Origin: Bordetella parapertussis
GTDB taxonomy: Bacteria; Pseudomonadota; Gammaproteobacteria; Burkholderiales; Burkholderiaceae_C
Direction of reading: 5' to 3'
NCBI GenBank assembly: GCA_945901125.1
Contig: CAMDKD010000016.1
Span: forward strand, 1-62,972
Length of the DNA stretch: 62,972 nt
A program made the translations under genes and the position numbers. Below the pieces are notes generated by a model. The model was given only the letters and a program-made list of their open reading frames with translations, was not told the origin of the DNA and did not search any database. This document shows positions 17,386-25,909 of the stretch, in pieces. Numbering within the stretch: the stretch's first letter is position 1; each line of letters opens with the position of its first letter.

Positions 17386-17753
17386 CTTGCAAATAATGGT
17401 TGAGGCTGTGTCACGTCGCCTTGGTAAAAAGCACTGAAGTGAGCCAGCAATTCTTGCCCCTTGGCGATGTCTTGGTCAGCGCGCAGCACTGCGCTGGAAA
17501 AGCCGCAGCGTTGCATCTGGCTGAGTTGGTCAATCAGCACATCGCCGGTGGCGCGTATGTCGCCGGCGAAGCCGCATCGACGACGTAACATCAGTGCCTG
17601 GCTGAAAGCGCGGCCGTCGGTGAACTTAGGGAAATGCAGTTCAATGGCTTGCACGCCTTGCAAAACTTGCTGCATGGGGTCTGCGTCATTCGGTAATGTC
17701 AGCAGATGGTCGTGCGTCAAGGTTGTGTGTTGGGTGTGTGGAATCAGTTGCAT
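17382..17753 (-). CDS. DUF934 family protein of the sulfite reductase operon
   Basis: A 123-residue protein between cysI and cysH. The segment IELHFPKFTDGRAFSQALMLRRRCGFAGDIRATGDVLIDQLSQMQRCGF is the DUF934 core: a short strand, FxDGRxxSxAxxLRxRxGFxGxxRAxGxVLxDQ, and RCGF. The function is not established. The family is tied by gene neighbourhood to CysI/CysH in Proteobacteria. As I recall, most members are about 160-180 residues, so this copy appears short at the N-terminus. It is placed nine bases after cysI and overlaps cysH by ATGA. Confidence 0.88.
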   Translation of the reverse strand: MQLIPHTQHTTLTHDHLLTLPNDADPMQQVLQGVQAIELHFPKFTDGRAFSQALMLRRRCGFAGDIRATGDVLIDQLSQMQRCGFSSAVLRADQDIAKGQELLAHFSAFYQGDVTQPQPLFAR

Positions 17754-17762
17754 GTTCGGCTT

Positions 17763-19565
17763 TCAGTCGACGGTGCTCAGGGCTTCGTCATCAGACAGAT
17801 GGCGCGCGGCGTTGGCGGCGAGTTTGAAGGCTTCTATGCCTAAGCGGTTGACCGCATCGATAAAGCTTTCACCGTGGTGGCGTTGCTCTGTGTACACCTG
17901 CAACACCGCTTCAATCACATCCACCACTTCAGCAGAAGAGAAAGACGGGCCGACCACTTTGCCGGCCTTGGGTGCGCCACTGAGCGCAGACCCGTCAGAC
18001 CCGCCCAGCGTGATCTGGTACCACTCCTTGCCATCTTTGTCGACGCCAAGAATTCCGATATGACCGCTGTGGTGATGACCGCATGAATTGATGCAGCCGC
18101 TGATGTGCAAATCGATTTCACCGAGATCAAACAATTCATCCAGGTCCTGGTAGCGCTCGCTGATGGCAGCTGAAACAGGCAGCGAACGTGCATTGGCCAA
18201 AGCGCAATAGTCGCCGCCTGGGCAGGCAATCATGTCGGTCAGCATACGGACGTTCGGTTTGGCCAGTCCCAAAGCTTTGGCTTGTTTGTAGAGCTCAGGC
18301 AAATCTTGTGCAGCCACCCAAGGCAAGACCAGGTTTTGGTCGTGGCTGACGCGGGCTTCACCGGCAGAAAAACGATCGGCCAATACGGCGGCAGCATCGA
18401 GTTGATCAGCGGTGGCGTCCCCGGGTGCCTGACCCAGCCGTTTGAAAGACAGCGTGACAACCCGCAAATGCGGGTCGCGGTGCGCGGCCACGTTTTGTTG
18501 CAGCCAGCGGGCAAAGTCTTTGTCTTTGTCGACTGCTTGTGTCAGTTGCTGGTGTATGGCTTCAGCAGACAAGCCGGTATGAGCGGCTAGCTGCGGCGCA
18601 GCGAAGTTGGCTTTGACGCGGTCGAATTCGGCTTGCGTGATGGTGTGCGGTGCGCCGTCCTGCGTAAGTATGCGTTGGTACTCGGCTTGCACTTCTTCCA
18701 TGTAACGCGGGCCTTCGGCTTTGACCAAAATCTTGATACGCGCCTTGTAAATATTGTCGCGACGGCCCCAGCGGTTGTAGACGCGCACCACGGCTTCCAA
18801 GTAGTTAAGTATCTGGTTCCAGGGAAGGAATTCGCTTATCACGCTGCCGATGATGGGCGTGCGCCCCATGCCGCCGCCAACCATGACGCGAAACCCGACG
18901 TCACCTGCTGCATTGCGCTGCACATGCAAACCCACATCGTGCCAGGCGGTGGCTGCACGGTCTTCTGTGGCACCGCTGATAGCGATTTTGAATTTGCGCG
19001 GCAGAAAAGCAAATTCGGGATGCAGCGTGCTCCACTGACGCAAAATTTCTGCAAACGGGCGTGGATCAACGATTTCATCCGCGGCCACACCGGCACGTTC
19101 GTCGCTGGTGATATTTCGTATGCAGTTACCGCTGGTTTGAATGCCGTGCATGTTCACGCTGGCCAGCAAGTCCATCACGTCCGCGCTTTTGTTCAGCGGA
19201 ATCCAGTTGTATTGCAGGTTTTGGCGGGTAGTGAAGTGGGCGTAGTTTTTGGTCAAAGCAGGGGCCGGAATGCCGCCTATGGCGTCTTGCGTGGTTTGGG
19301 CACGTTCAAACAAACCGGGTTCAGGCGTGTCGTAGTCACGCGCAATGGTGGCAAGCACGCGCAGTTGTGCGCTATTGAGTTCGCCGTAAGGCACGGCCAC
19401 GCGCAACATGGGAGCATAGCGCTGCACATACCAGCCGTTTTGCAAACGCAATGGACGGAATTCTTCGTCGCGCAAGCGGCCGCTCAAGTGGCGCTCTAAT
19501 TGGTCGCGGTATTGGGCAGCGCGTTCACGCACAAAGCGTTTGTCGAAATCGGTGTATTGGTACAT
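17763..19565 (-). CDS. cysI: Sulfite/nitrite reductase hemoprotein CysI
   Basis: A 600-residue siroheme [4Fe-4S] protein that reduces sulfite to sulfide with six electrons. The duplicated fold is visible as VRVAVPYGELNSAQLRVLATI and ARVSHDQNLVLPWV in the two ferrodoxin-like halves. Cluster ligands are in MIACPGGDYCALANA (Cx5C) and HISGCINSCGHHHSGHIGILG (Cx3C). The GNCIRNITSDERAGVAADEIVDPRPFAE segment is typical of the nitrite/sulfite reductase family. Context of CysH, CysD and CysN makes sulfite the substrate. No cysJ is next to it; ferredoxin is a plausible donor. It follows the TauE gene by six bases. Confidence 0.93.
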   Translation of the reverse strand: MYQYTDFDKRFVRERAAQYRDQLERHLSGRLRDEEFRPLRLQNGWYVQRYAPMLRVAVPYGELNSAQLRVLATIARDYDTPEPGLFERAQTTQDAIGGIPAPALTKNYAHFTTRQNLQYNWIPLNKSADVMDLLASVNMHGIQTSGNCIRNITSDERAGVAADEIVDPRPFAEILRQWSTLHPEFAFLPRKFKIAISGATEDRAATAWHDVGLHVQRNAAGDVGFRVMVGGGMGRTPIIGSVISEFLPWNQILNYLEAVVRVYNRWGRRDNIYKARIKILVKAEGPRYMEEVQAEYQRILTQDGAPHTITQAEFDRVKANFAAPQLAAHTGLSAEAIHQQLTQAVDKDKDFARWLQQNVAAHRDPHLRVVTLSFKRLGQAPGDATADQLDAAAVLADRFSAGEARVSHDQNLVLPWVAAQDLPELYKQAKALGLAKPNVRMLTDMIACPGGDYCALANARSLPVSAAISERYQDLDELFDLGEIDLHISGCINSCGHHHSGHIGILGVDKDGKEWYQITLGGSDGSALSGAPKAGKVVGPSFSSAEVVDVIEAVLQVYTEQRHHGESFIDAVNRLGIEAFKLAANAARHLSDDEALSTVD

Positions 19566-19571
19566 GGTGTG

Positions 19572-20372
19572 TCAGATCAAAATCAATTTGGTACCGGCCC
19601 AAGCCAGCAAAACAGACAGGGCAGAGCGGATAAAACGTTCGGGGACTTTGGTAACCAGTTGTGAGCCAAGCCAGATGCCGGGCAGTGAACCGATCAGCAA
19701 CATGCCCAGCAGGTTCCAGTCCACGGTGCCGATGGATGCATGGCCCAAACCCGCCACCAGTGTGAGTGGCACGGCATAAGCAATATCAGCAGCAACGATG
19801 CGAGGCAGGGGAAGTTGCGGGTACAGCAGCATTAACACGGTGACGCCGATGGCACCCGCTCCCACTGAAGTCAACGTGACCAGCACACCAATGACTGCAC
19901 CGAAGACCACCGGCATCCACGGATGGGTTGTGGTGTCTGCGGGTGTTTGCTCTTCATCTTCGGCGCTGTCCTGGCGACGCAAAGGGCCGCGTAACGCTTT
20001 GTAAAGTGTGGCGGCTGCGGTCAGCAGCAAGGCAATGCCTAGCGTGAACGTGATGGCGTGTTGTACCGTGGGGTTGGAAGTGCCGAAATGATGTAACGCT
20101 GCCAGCGTGACGATGGCGGCAGGCACGCTGCCTAGGCTGAGGCTGAACACCACACGCCAGGGAATGATGCGCTGGCGCGCGAAATTCAGCAGTCCACCGA
20201 ATTTGGTGCCTGCGGCAAACAGCAAATCTGTGCCGACCGCCAGCGCGGGCTTGATACCAAAGCCGAAAATCAGCAAAGGTGTCATGAGCGAACCGCCGCC
20301 CACACCGGTCAGCCCGACAATCAAGCCGACCACAAACCCGGCGATCACAAATGCAAATGAGAAATTTTCCAT
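19572..20372 (-). CDS. TauE/SafE family anion exporter/permease of the sulfate operon
   Basis: A 266-residue membrane protein with about eight hydrophobic helices and the duplicated TauE/SafE motif: GFVVGLIVGLTGVGGGSLMTPLLIF at the N-terminus and GAVIGVLVTLTSVGAGAIGVT in the second half. Members move sulfite, sulfonates or related organic anions. It is the first gene of the leftward tauE-cysI-DUF934-cysH-cysD-cysN operon, so a role in sulfite or sulfate handling is likely. Whether it imports sulfate or exports excess sulfite cannot be told. Confidence 0.87.
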   Translation of the reverse strand: MENFSFAFVIAGFVVGLIVGLTGVGGGSLMTPLLIFGFGIKPALAVGTDLLFAAGTKFGGLLNFARQRIIPWRVVFSLSLGSVPAAIVTLAALHHFGTSNPTVQHAITFTLGIALLLTAAATLYKALRGPLRRQDSAEDEEQTPADTTTHPWMPVVFGAVIGVLVTLTSVGAGAIGVTVLMLLYPQLPLPRIVAADIAYAVPLTLVAGLGHASIGTVDWNLLGMLLIGSLPGIWLGSQLVTKVPERFIRSALSVLLAWAGTKLILI

Positions 20373-20406
20373 AAGTAGATGACTATAAGGGTCGCCCCTA
20401 GGAGGG

Positions 20407-20425
20407 CAAACTATTTTTTAGTTTG
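20407..20425. promoter_or_regulatory. Perfect inverted repeat in the divergent cys control region
   Basis: CAAACTA-TTTTT-TAGTTTG, two seven-base arms with a five-base T spacer, lies in the 234-base gap between the leftward tauE-cysI operon and rightward cysTWA. It sits 35 bases upstream of the tauE start. A LysR-type regulator such as CysB/CbbR-like proteins would be expected to act here. The repeat is seen directly; its use as an operator is inference. Confidence 0.45.
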
Positions 20426-20606
20426 AGCTATATGCCGTTTGGATATAAGCACATGCACATTCTGTCTTTAAACCGGTTTTCACTGAAAACAGCAGCTGCG
20501 TCTGCATTCTGCGTGAAATGGCATAAGCAAACAAAGAATCAATCGTTTGGGAATTCGCTCATGCTAATCACAATCCGTTTTCAAAACATGTTTGTGAAAA
20601 ATACTA

Positions 20607-21467
20607 ATGGGCCACTCGCTTGTATTTCGATTTACGTCTGCTAAAACTGCCAGAGTTTTGCCCGGCTTTCACATCACGCTGGGTTTCACGCTGGCTTATT
20701 TGAGTCTGATTGTCTTGATCCCCTTGTCAGCTTTGGTGTTTAAAACATTGAACCTCACATGGGAGCAGTTTTGGCAAGCGGTCACTGCCCCGCGCGTCGT
20801 GGCTTCCTACAAACTTACTTTTGGCGCATCTTTTATTGCTGCAACAGTCAATGCTTTTTTCGGCATGTTGCTGGCTTGGGTGTTGGTGCGTTACCAGTTC
20901 TTCGGCAAAAAAATCATTGATGCGCTGATTGATCTGCCGTTTGCATTGCCCACTGCGGTGGCCGGTATTTCTTTGACAGCGCTGTTGGCCGGCAATGGAT
21001 GGGTCGGGCAGTATTTGGAACCCTTGGGTATTCAACTGGCATTCAATCGCAATGGTGTGTTGATTGCGCTCATCTTCATTGGACTGCCATTTGTCGTGCG
21101 CACGGTGCAACCAATTTTGGAAGATGTTGAAAAAGAACTGGAAGAGGCTGCCACCTGCTTAGGAGCGACCCGCTGGCAAACCTTCAGCCGTGTGATTTTT
21201 CCTGCGTTGGCTCCTGCTTTGCTGACAGGCTTTGCCATGGCCTTTGCCCGTGCCATTGGCGAATACGGCTCGGTCATTTTCATTGCGGGCAATATGCCTA
21301 TGGTGTCTGAAATCACACCACTCATCATCATCAGCAAACTCGAGCAATACGATTATGCAGGCGCCACTGCGGTTGCCCTGGTCATGCTGTGCGCGGCATT
21401 TGTCATGCTGTTGTTAATCAACGGCTTGCAAGCTTGGCAACGTTCACGTTCCGGAGCTTCGTCATGA
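20607..21467 (+). CDS. cysT: Sulfate ABC transporter permease CysT (CysU)
   Basis: A 286-residue inner-membrane permease with six hydrophobic helices. The EAA loop that docks on the ATPase is EEAATCLGATRWQTFSRVIFPALAPALLTG. FALPTAVAGISLTALLAGNGW is characteristic of sulfate/molybdate permeases. It pairs with CysW and CysA to import sulfate and thiosulfate. No strong ribosome-binding site precedes ATG 20607. The stop overlaps the cysW start as ATGA. Confidence 0.94.
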   Translation: MGHSLVFRFTSAKTARVLPGFHITLGFTLAYLSLIVLIPLSALVFKTLNLTWEQFWQAVTAPRVVASYKLTFGASFIAATVNAFFGMLLAWVLVRYQFFGKKIIDALIDLPFALPTAVAGISLTALLAGNGWVGQYLEPLGIQLAFNRNGVLIALIFIGLPFVVRTVQPILEDVEKELEEAATCLGATRWQTFSRVIFPALAPALLTGFAMAFARAIGEYGSVIFIAGNMPMVSEITPLIIISKLEQYDYAGATAVALVMLCAAFVMLLLINGLQAWQRSRSGASS

Positions 21468-22357
21468 GTTCGGTTCAACATGGCGTGCCCATGCACTCGG
21501 CGCAAAGCACGGGCGAGCCAGCTTGGTTGCGTCGCACACTCATTGCCATAGCACTGTTGTTTGTCGCTACGTTTTTGATATTGCCTTTGGCTGCGGTGTT
21601 CACAGAGGCTTTGCGCAAAGGCTTTGATGCTTTTTTTGAAGCCTTCAAAGAACCCGATGCATGGTCTGCCATCAAGCTTACTTTGCTGATTACGGTCATC
21701 ACCGTACCTCTGAATTTGGTGTTTGGTGTCAGCGCGGCTTGGGCGATTGCCAAGTTTGAATTCAAAGGCAAGGCTTTATTGACCACTTTGGTGGATTTGC
21801 CTTTTTCAGTCTCACCCGTTGTAGCTGGATTGATTTATGTATTGGTATTCGGAGCCCAGGGCTGGTTCGGTCCGTGGTTGCAAGCGCATGACATCAAAAT
21901 TATTTTTGCCTTGCCAGGCATGGTGCTGGCTACGGTGTTTGTGACTTTTCCGTTTATTGCGCGTGAACTTATTCCTTTGATGCAAGCGCAAGGCAATGAG
22001 GAAGAACAAGCCGCCATGGTGTTGGGTGCCAGTGGTTGGCAAATATTTTGGCGCGTGACCTTGCCCAATATCAAATGGGGTTTGCTGTACGGCGTGATTT
22101 TGTGCAACGCGCGCGCCATGGGTGAATTTGGTGCGGTGTCTGTGGTGTCGGGACATATCCGCGGACAAACCAACACCATGCCATTGCATGTGGAGATTTT
22201 GTACAACGAATACCAATCGGTAGCGGCTTTTGCTGTGGCCTCGCTGTTGGCCTTATTGGCCTTGATCACCTTGGTCATCAAAACTTTTATTGAGTGGCAG
22301 CAACAAAAACTCATGGCCGAATTGGCCGCGCTGTCACCTGAACGACCTGTTAACTGA
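21464..22357 (+). CDS. cysW: Sulfate ABC transporter permease CysW
   Basis: The second permease subunit of the sulfate importer, 297 residues from ATG 21464. That start overlaps the cysT stop (ATGA). A longer frame from 21389 lies wholly within cysT and is not favoured. Motifs include LPFSVSPVVAGLIYVLVFGAQGWF and the EAA loop EEEQAAMVLGASGWQIFWRVTLPNIKWG. It is followed after eight bases by cysA. Confidence 0.95.
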   Translation: MSSVQHGVPMHSAQSTGEPAWLRRTLIAIALLFVATFLILPLAAVFTEALRKGFDAFFEAFKEPDAWSAIKLTLLITVITVPLNLVFGVSAAWAIAKFEFKGKALLTTLVDLPFSVSPVVAGLIYVLVFGAQGWFGPWLQAHDIKIIFALPGMVLATVFVTFPFIARELIPLMQAQGNEEEQAAMVLGASGWQIFWRVTLPNIKWGLLYGVILCNARAMGEFGAVSVVSGHIRGQTNTMPLHVEILYNEYQSVAAFAVASLLALLALITLVIKTFIEWQQQKLMAELAALSPERPVN

Positions 22358-22365
22358 GACTATGT

Positions 22366-23388
22366 ATGAGCATTGAAATTCGAAACATCAGCAAGCAATT
22401 TGGTGACTTCCACGCTTTGCGTCAAGTCAATTTGGATATCGCTTCCGGTGAACTGGTGGCGTTGCTTGGACCGTCGGGCTGCGGCAAAACCACTTTGTTG
22501 CGCATCATCGCGGGGCTGGAAACCGCAGACCAGGGCACGATCGCATTTAGCGGTGAAGACACCACGCATTTGCATGTGCGTGACAGAAACGTGGGCTTTG
22601 TGTTTCAACACTATGCCTTATTCAGGCACATGACGGTGTTTGAAAACGTCGCATTCGGATTGCGCGTGCGACCCAAACACACACGCCCGAATGAAGCCGC
22701 GATTCAAAAGAAAGTGCATGAATTGCTTAACCTGGTGCAACTCGATTGGCTGGGCGACCGCTATCCTTCGCAACTCTCAGGCGGGCAACGTCAACGCATT
22801 GCACTTGCACGCGCGCTGGCCGTCGAGCCGAGAGTCTTGTTACTCGATGAACCCTTCGGTGCCTTAGATGCCAAAGTGCGCAAAGACCTGCGTCGCTGGT
22901 TGCGTCGCTTGCATGAAGATTTGGATGTCACCAGTATTTTTGTCACACACGATCAAGAAGAAGCTTTGGAAGTGGCTGACCGTGTGGTGTTGATGAACAG
23001 CGGACGGGTTGAGCAGGTGGGTTCGCCGCAGCAAGTCTGGGACAACCCGGCCAATCCGTTTGTCTATGGTTTTTTGGGCGATGTGAATTTATTCAAAGGC
23101 CGAAGCTCAGAAGGCGAAACGCATACCTATATCCGTCCGCATGACTTGGATGTGCGCCGGTATTCCCCGGGTGACACCGGCATCATTGCGCGTTTGGAGC
23201 GTGCCTTGGTAGTGGGATCTGTGGCCAGACTTGAGTTGGTGTCTAACGATGACAGTTCAACGCCTGACATCATTGAAGCAGAAATACCAGCCAGTGAATT
23301 TATTCAAAAGCAGTACCTGGAAGGCGAATTAATGGTTCTTACGCCTCGCAAATCTCAAGTGTTTGTGGCAGAGTCCAGTGCCAGTTAA
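22366..23388 (+). CDS. cysA: Sulfate/thiosulfate ABC transporter ATP-binding protein CysA
   Basis: A 340-residue ATPase. Walker A is GPSGCGKTTLLRIIAGLE, the Q-loop is GFVFQHYALFRHMTVFENVAFGL, the signature is LSGGQRQRIALARAL, Walker B is VLLLDEPFGALDAKVR, and the switch histidine is in FVTHDQEEALEVADRV. About 110 C-terminal residues form the regulatory TOBE-like domain (YIRPHDLDVRR). It energises CysT and CysW. MetY starts 24 bases downstream, with its own good ribosome-binding site. Confidence 0.95.
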   Translation: MSIEIRNISKQFGDFHALRQVNLDIASGELVALLGPSGCGKTTLLRIIAGLETADQGTIAFSGEDTTHLHVRDRNVGFVFQHYALFRHMTVFENVAFGLRVRPKHTRPNEAAIQKKVHELLNLVQLDWLGDRYPSQLSGGQRQRIALARALAVEPRVLLLDEPFGALDAKVRKDLRRWLRRLHEDLDVTSIFVTHDQEEALEVADRVVLMNSGRVEQVGSPQQVWDNPANPFVYGFLGDVNLFKGRSSEGETHTYIRPHDLDVRRYSPGDTGIIARLERALVVGSVARLELVSNDDSSTPDIIEAEIPASEFIQKQYLEGELMVLTPRKSQVFVAESSAS

Positions 23389-23412
23389 TTTTATTTACCA
23401 AAGGAGATGCAA

Positions 23413-24684
23413 ATGAAAATTGAAACCTTGGCTGTTCACGCCGGCTACAAACCTGATCCAGTCACCAAAGCAGTCGTGCCTCCCATCTACCAGACGGTGG
23501 CCTATGCGTTCGACAGTGCACAACACGGTGCGGATTTGTTTGACTTGAAAGTGGCGGGCAATATTTACACCCGCATCATGAACCCGACACAGTCTGTGTT
23601 GGAAGAGCGTGTGGCGGCTTTGGAAGGTGGCATTGCTGCCTTGGCAGTGGCATCGGGTCAGTCGGCAATCACCTATGCGATACAAACCATCGCAGAAGCG
23701 GGTGACAACATTGTGTCGTCCAGCGCTTTGTACGGCGGTACCTACAACCTGTTTGCCCATACATTGCCGCAGTTCGGCATAGAAACGCGTTTTGCCGATT
23801 ACCGTGATCCGGCCAGTTTTGAGCCCTTGATTGACGGCAAGACCAAAGCCATTTATGTGGAGTCTTTGGGTAACCCGCAAGGCAATATCACCGATATTGC
23901 AGCCATGGCTGCCATTGCACACAAGCACGGTATTCCATTGATTGTTGACAACACTGTACCAAGTCCATACCTGTGCCGCCCCATCGAACACGGTGCGGAT
24001 ATTGTGGTGCAGTCGCTCACCAAGTACCTGGGCGGCCATGGCAACAGCATAGGCGGCGCCATCATCGATTCAGGCAATTTCCCCTGGGCAGATCACAAAG
24101 CCCGGTTCAAGCGTTTGAACGAACCCGACGTCAGTTACCACGGTGTGGTCTACACCGAAGCCCTTGGCCCGGCGGCATTCATCGGACGCGCGCGTGTCGT
24201 GCCGCTGCGCAACACCGGGGCGGCCATTTCCCCTTTCAATGCATTCCTCATACTGCAAGGCATAGAAACTTTGGCTTTGCGCATGGATCGTATTTGCGAC
24301 AACACGCTGGCGGTGGCGCAGCATTTGCGACAGAACGCCAAGGTCAAATGGGTGAATTACGCCGGTTTGCCGGATCACCGGGATCACGCATTGGTCAAAA
24401 AATACATGGGTGGTAAAGCATCGGGTTTGCTGACATTCGGTGTTGAAGGCGGGCGCGAAGGCGGCGCACGCTTCCTGGATGCGCTGCAATTGTTTACCCG
24501 CCTCGTGAATATCGGGGATGTGCGCTCACTGGCTACACATCCTGCTTCAACCACGCACCGCCAGTTGACACCGGAGGAGTTGGTGAAATCTGGCGTGACG
24601 GAAGACACCGTGCGTTTGTGCGTTGGCATAGAGCATATTGACGATTTGAAAGATGACTTGAACCAAGCATTAGCAGCGGTTTAA
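23413..24684 (+). CDS. metY: O-acetylhomoserine (thiol)-lyase MetY
   Basis: A PLP enzyme of the Cys/Met metabolism family, about 423 residues. It joins sulfide with O-acetylhomoserine to give homocysteine. Motifs are ETLAVHAGYKPDPVTKAVVPPIYQT at the N-terminus, the PLP-lysine segment DIVVQSLTKYLGGHGNSIGG, and RSLATHPASTTHRQL near the C-terminus. The start is set at ATG 23413 because AGGAG lies six bases before it; the ATG two codons upstream at 23407 directly abuts that site. It is the last gene of cysTWA-metY before a strong terminator, so sulfide capture is linked to sulfate uptake. Confidence 0.93.
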   Translation: MKIETLAVHAGYKPDPVTKAVVPPIYQTVAYAFDSAQHGADLFDLKVAGNIYTRIMNPTQSVLEERVAALEGGIAALAVASGQSAITYAIQTIAEAGDNIVSSSALYGGTYNLFAHTLPQFGIETRFADYRDPASFEPLIDGKTKAIYVESLGNPQGNITDIAAMAAIAHKHGIPLIVDNTVPSPYLCRPIEHGADIVVQSLTKYLGGHGNSIGGAIIDSGNFPWADHKARFKRLNEPDVSYHGVVYTEALGPAAFIGRARVVPLRNTGAAISPFNAFLILQGIETLALRMDRICDNTLAVAQHLRQNAKVKWVNYAGLPDHRDHALVKKYMGGKASGLLTFGVEGGREGGARFLDALQLFTRLVNIGDVRSLATHPASTTHRQLTPEELVKSGVTEDTVRLCVGIEHIDDLKDDLNQALAAV

Positions 24685-24703
24685 ATTTCTTTCATTTTTT
24701 AGG

Positions 24704-24730
24704 AACCGACACAGTGTGTCGGTTTTTTTT
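24704..24730 (+). terminator. Rho-independent terminator after metY
   Basis: AACCGACAC-AG-TGTGTCGGTT followed by a run of T residues forms a strong hairpin with a U tail about 20 bases after the metY stop. It ends the cysTWA-metY transcript and separates it from sbp. Confidence 0.93.
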
Positions 24731-24874
24731 ATTTGAATTTCAATGCATAAGCTAATGAGTTTTTATATTAAGACACATACGTGATGAGCAAGTAATAAAA
24801 CTGTAGTTCCATTTCTATTGAATAGATTTCAAAATTCCTTCACTGCCATATTGCAATGAATCTGAAGGATTGAA

Positions 24875-25891
24875 ATGAAGAACAGACGTCTTTTTTTACA
24901 AACTATTTCCGCTTTGGTGTTAACGGGCTTTGTGGCTCAAAGCCATTCACAAAGCCCCGTCACACTGTTAAATGTTTCCTACGATCCAACCCGCGAGTTG
25001 TATGTCGAATTCAATGCAGCCTTTGCCAAGCAATGGAAAGCCTCTACCGGACAGGATTTGACCATCAAGCAGTCGCATGGCGGTTCAGGCAAGCAAGCAC
25101 GTTCAGTCATTGACGGATTGGACGCCGATGTGGTCACGCTGGCACTGGCAGGTGACGTAGACGCATTGAATAAGCAAGCTCATCTGATTCCGTCCAACTG
25201 GCAAAAGCGTTTGCCTCATAACTCGTCTCCTTACACCTCCACCATTGTGCTGGTGGTGCGCCAAGGCAACCCCAAAGGCATCAAGGATTGGGACGATCTG
25301 GTCAAGCCTGGTATCAAAGTCATCACACCTAACCCGAAAACTTCCGGCGGCGCGCGCTGGAACTATCTGGCCGCTTGGGAGTTTGCCAAACGCAAATACG
25401 GCAGCGATGCCAAAGCGCAAGAGTTTGTGACCAAGCTCTTTACCAATGTGCCAGTGTTGGATTCAGGCGCGCGCGGTTCTTCAGTGACATTTGCGCAGCG
25501 TAACCAGGGCGATGTGTTTATTTCATGGGAAAACGAAGCGTATTTGCTGGAAAAAGAATTTGGCTCCAAGGTAGATATTGTTTACCCGTCGATCAGCATT
25601 CTGGCTGAGCCGCCTGTGACCGTGGTGGACAAAAACGTGGATCGCAAAGGCACACGCAAAGCGGCGGAAGCCTATTTGCAATACCTGTACTCCGACGAAG
25701 GTCAGGAAATTGCAGCCAAAAACTTTTACCGGCCCATCAACGAAAAAATCAAAGCCAAGTTTGAAAAAACTTTGCCAAAACTTCCTCTTTTCACTATTGA
25801 ACAAGCCTTCGGTGGTTGGGACAAAGCCAGCAAAGAGCATTTTGCAGATGGCGCCACATACGACCAAATTACCCAATCCATTAAACGCTGA
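24875..25891 (+). CDS. sbp: Periplasmic sulfate-binding protein Sbp
   Basis: A 338-residue protein with a signal peptide (MKNRRLFLQTISALVLTGFV, cleaved near SHS). The mature part matches the sulfate-binding family: LNVSYDPTRELYVEFNAAFAKQW, IKQSHGGSGKQARSVIDGLDADVV, NPKTSGGARWNYLAAW, and VLDSGARGSSVTFAQRNQGDVFISWENEA. It delivers sulfate to CysTWA. The AAGGA site lies shortly upstream. It has its own promoter region after the metY terminator and is followed 18 bases later by a porin gene, an arrangement suiting uptake across both membranes. Confidence 0.95.
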   Translation: MKNRRLFLQTISALVLTGFVAQSHSQSPVTLLNVSYDPTRELYVEFNAAFAKQWKASTGQDLTIKQSHGGSGKQARSVIDGLDADVVTLALAGDVDALNKQAHLIPSNWQKRLPHNSSPYTSTIVLVVRQGNPKGIKDWDDLVKPGIKVITPNPKTSGGARWNYLAAWEFAKRKYGSDAKAQEFVTKLFTNVPVLDSGARGSSVTFAQRNQGDVFISWENEAYLLEKEFGSKVDIVYPSISILAEPPVTVVDKNVDRKGTRKAAEAYLQYLYSDEGQEIAAKNFYRPINEKIKAKFEKTLPKLPLFTIEQAFGGWDKASKEHFADGATYDQITQSIKR

Positions 25892-25909
25892 ACTCATTGA
25901 AAAGGACAA

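Noticed and set aside
18633..19499. Open frame of 288 codons opposite cysI
   Set aside because: Shadow of cysI; no motif, signal or plausible start.
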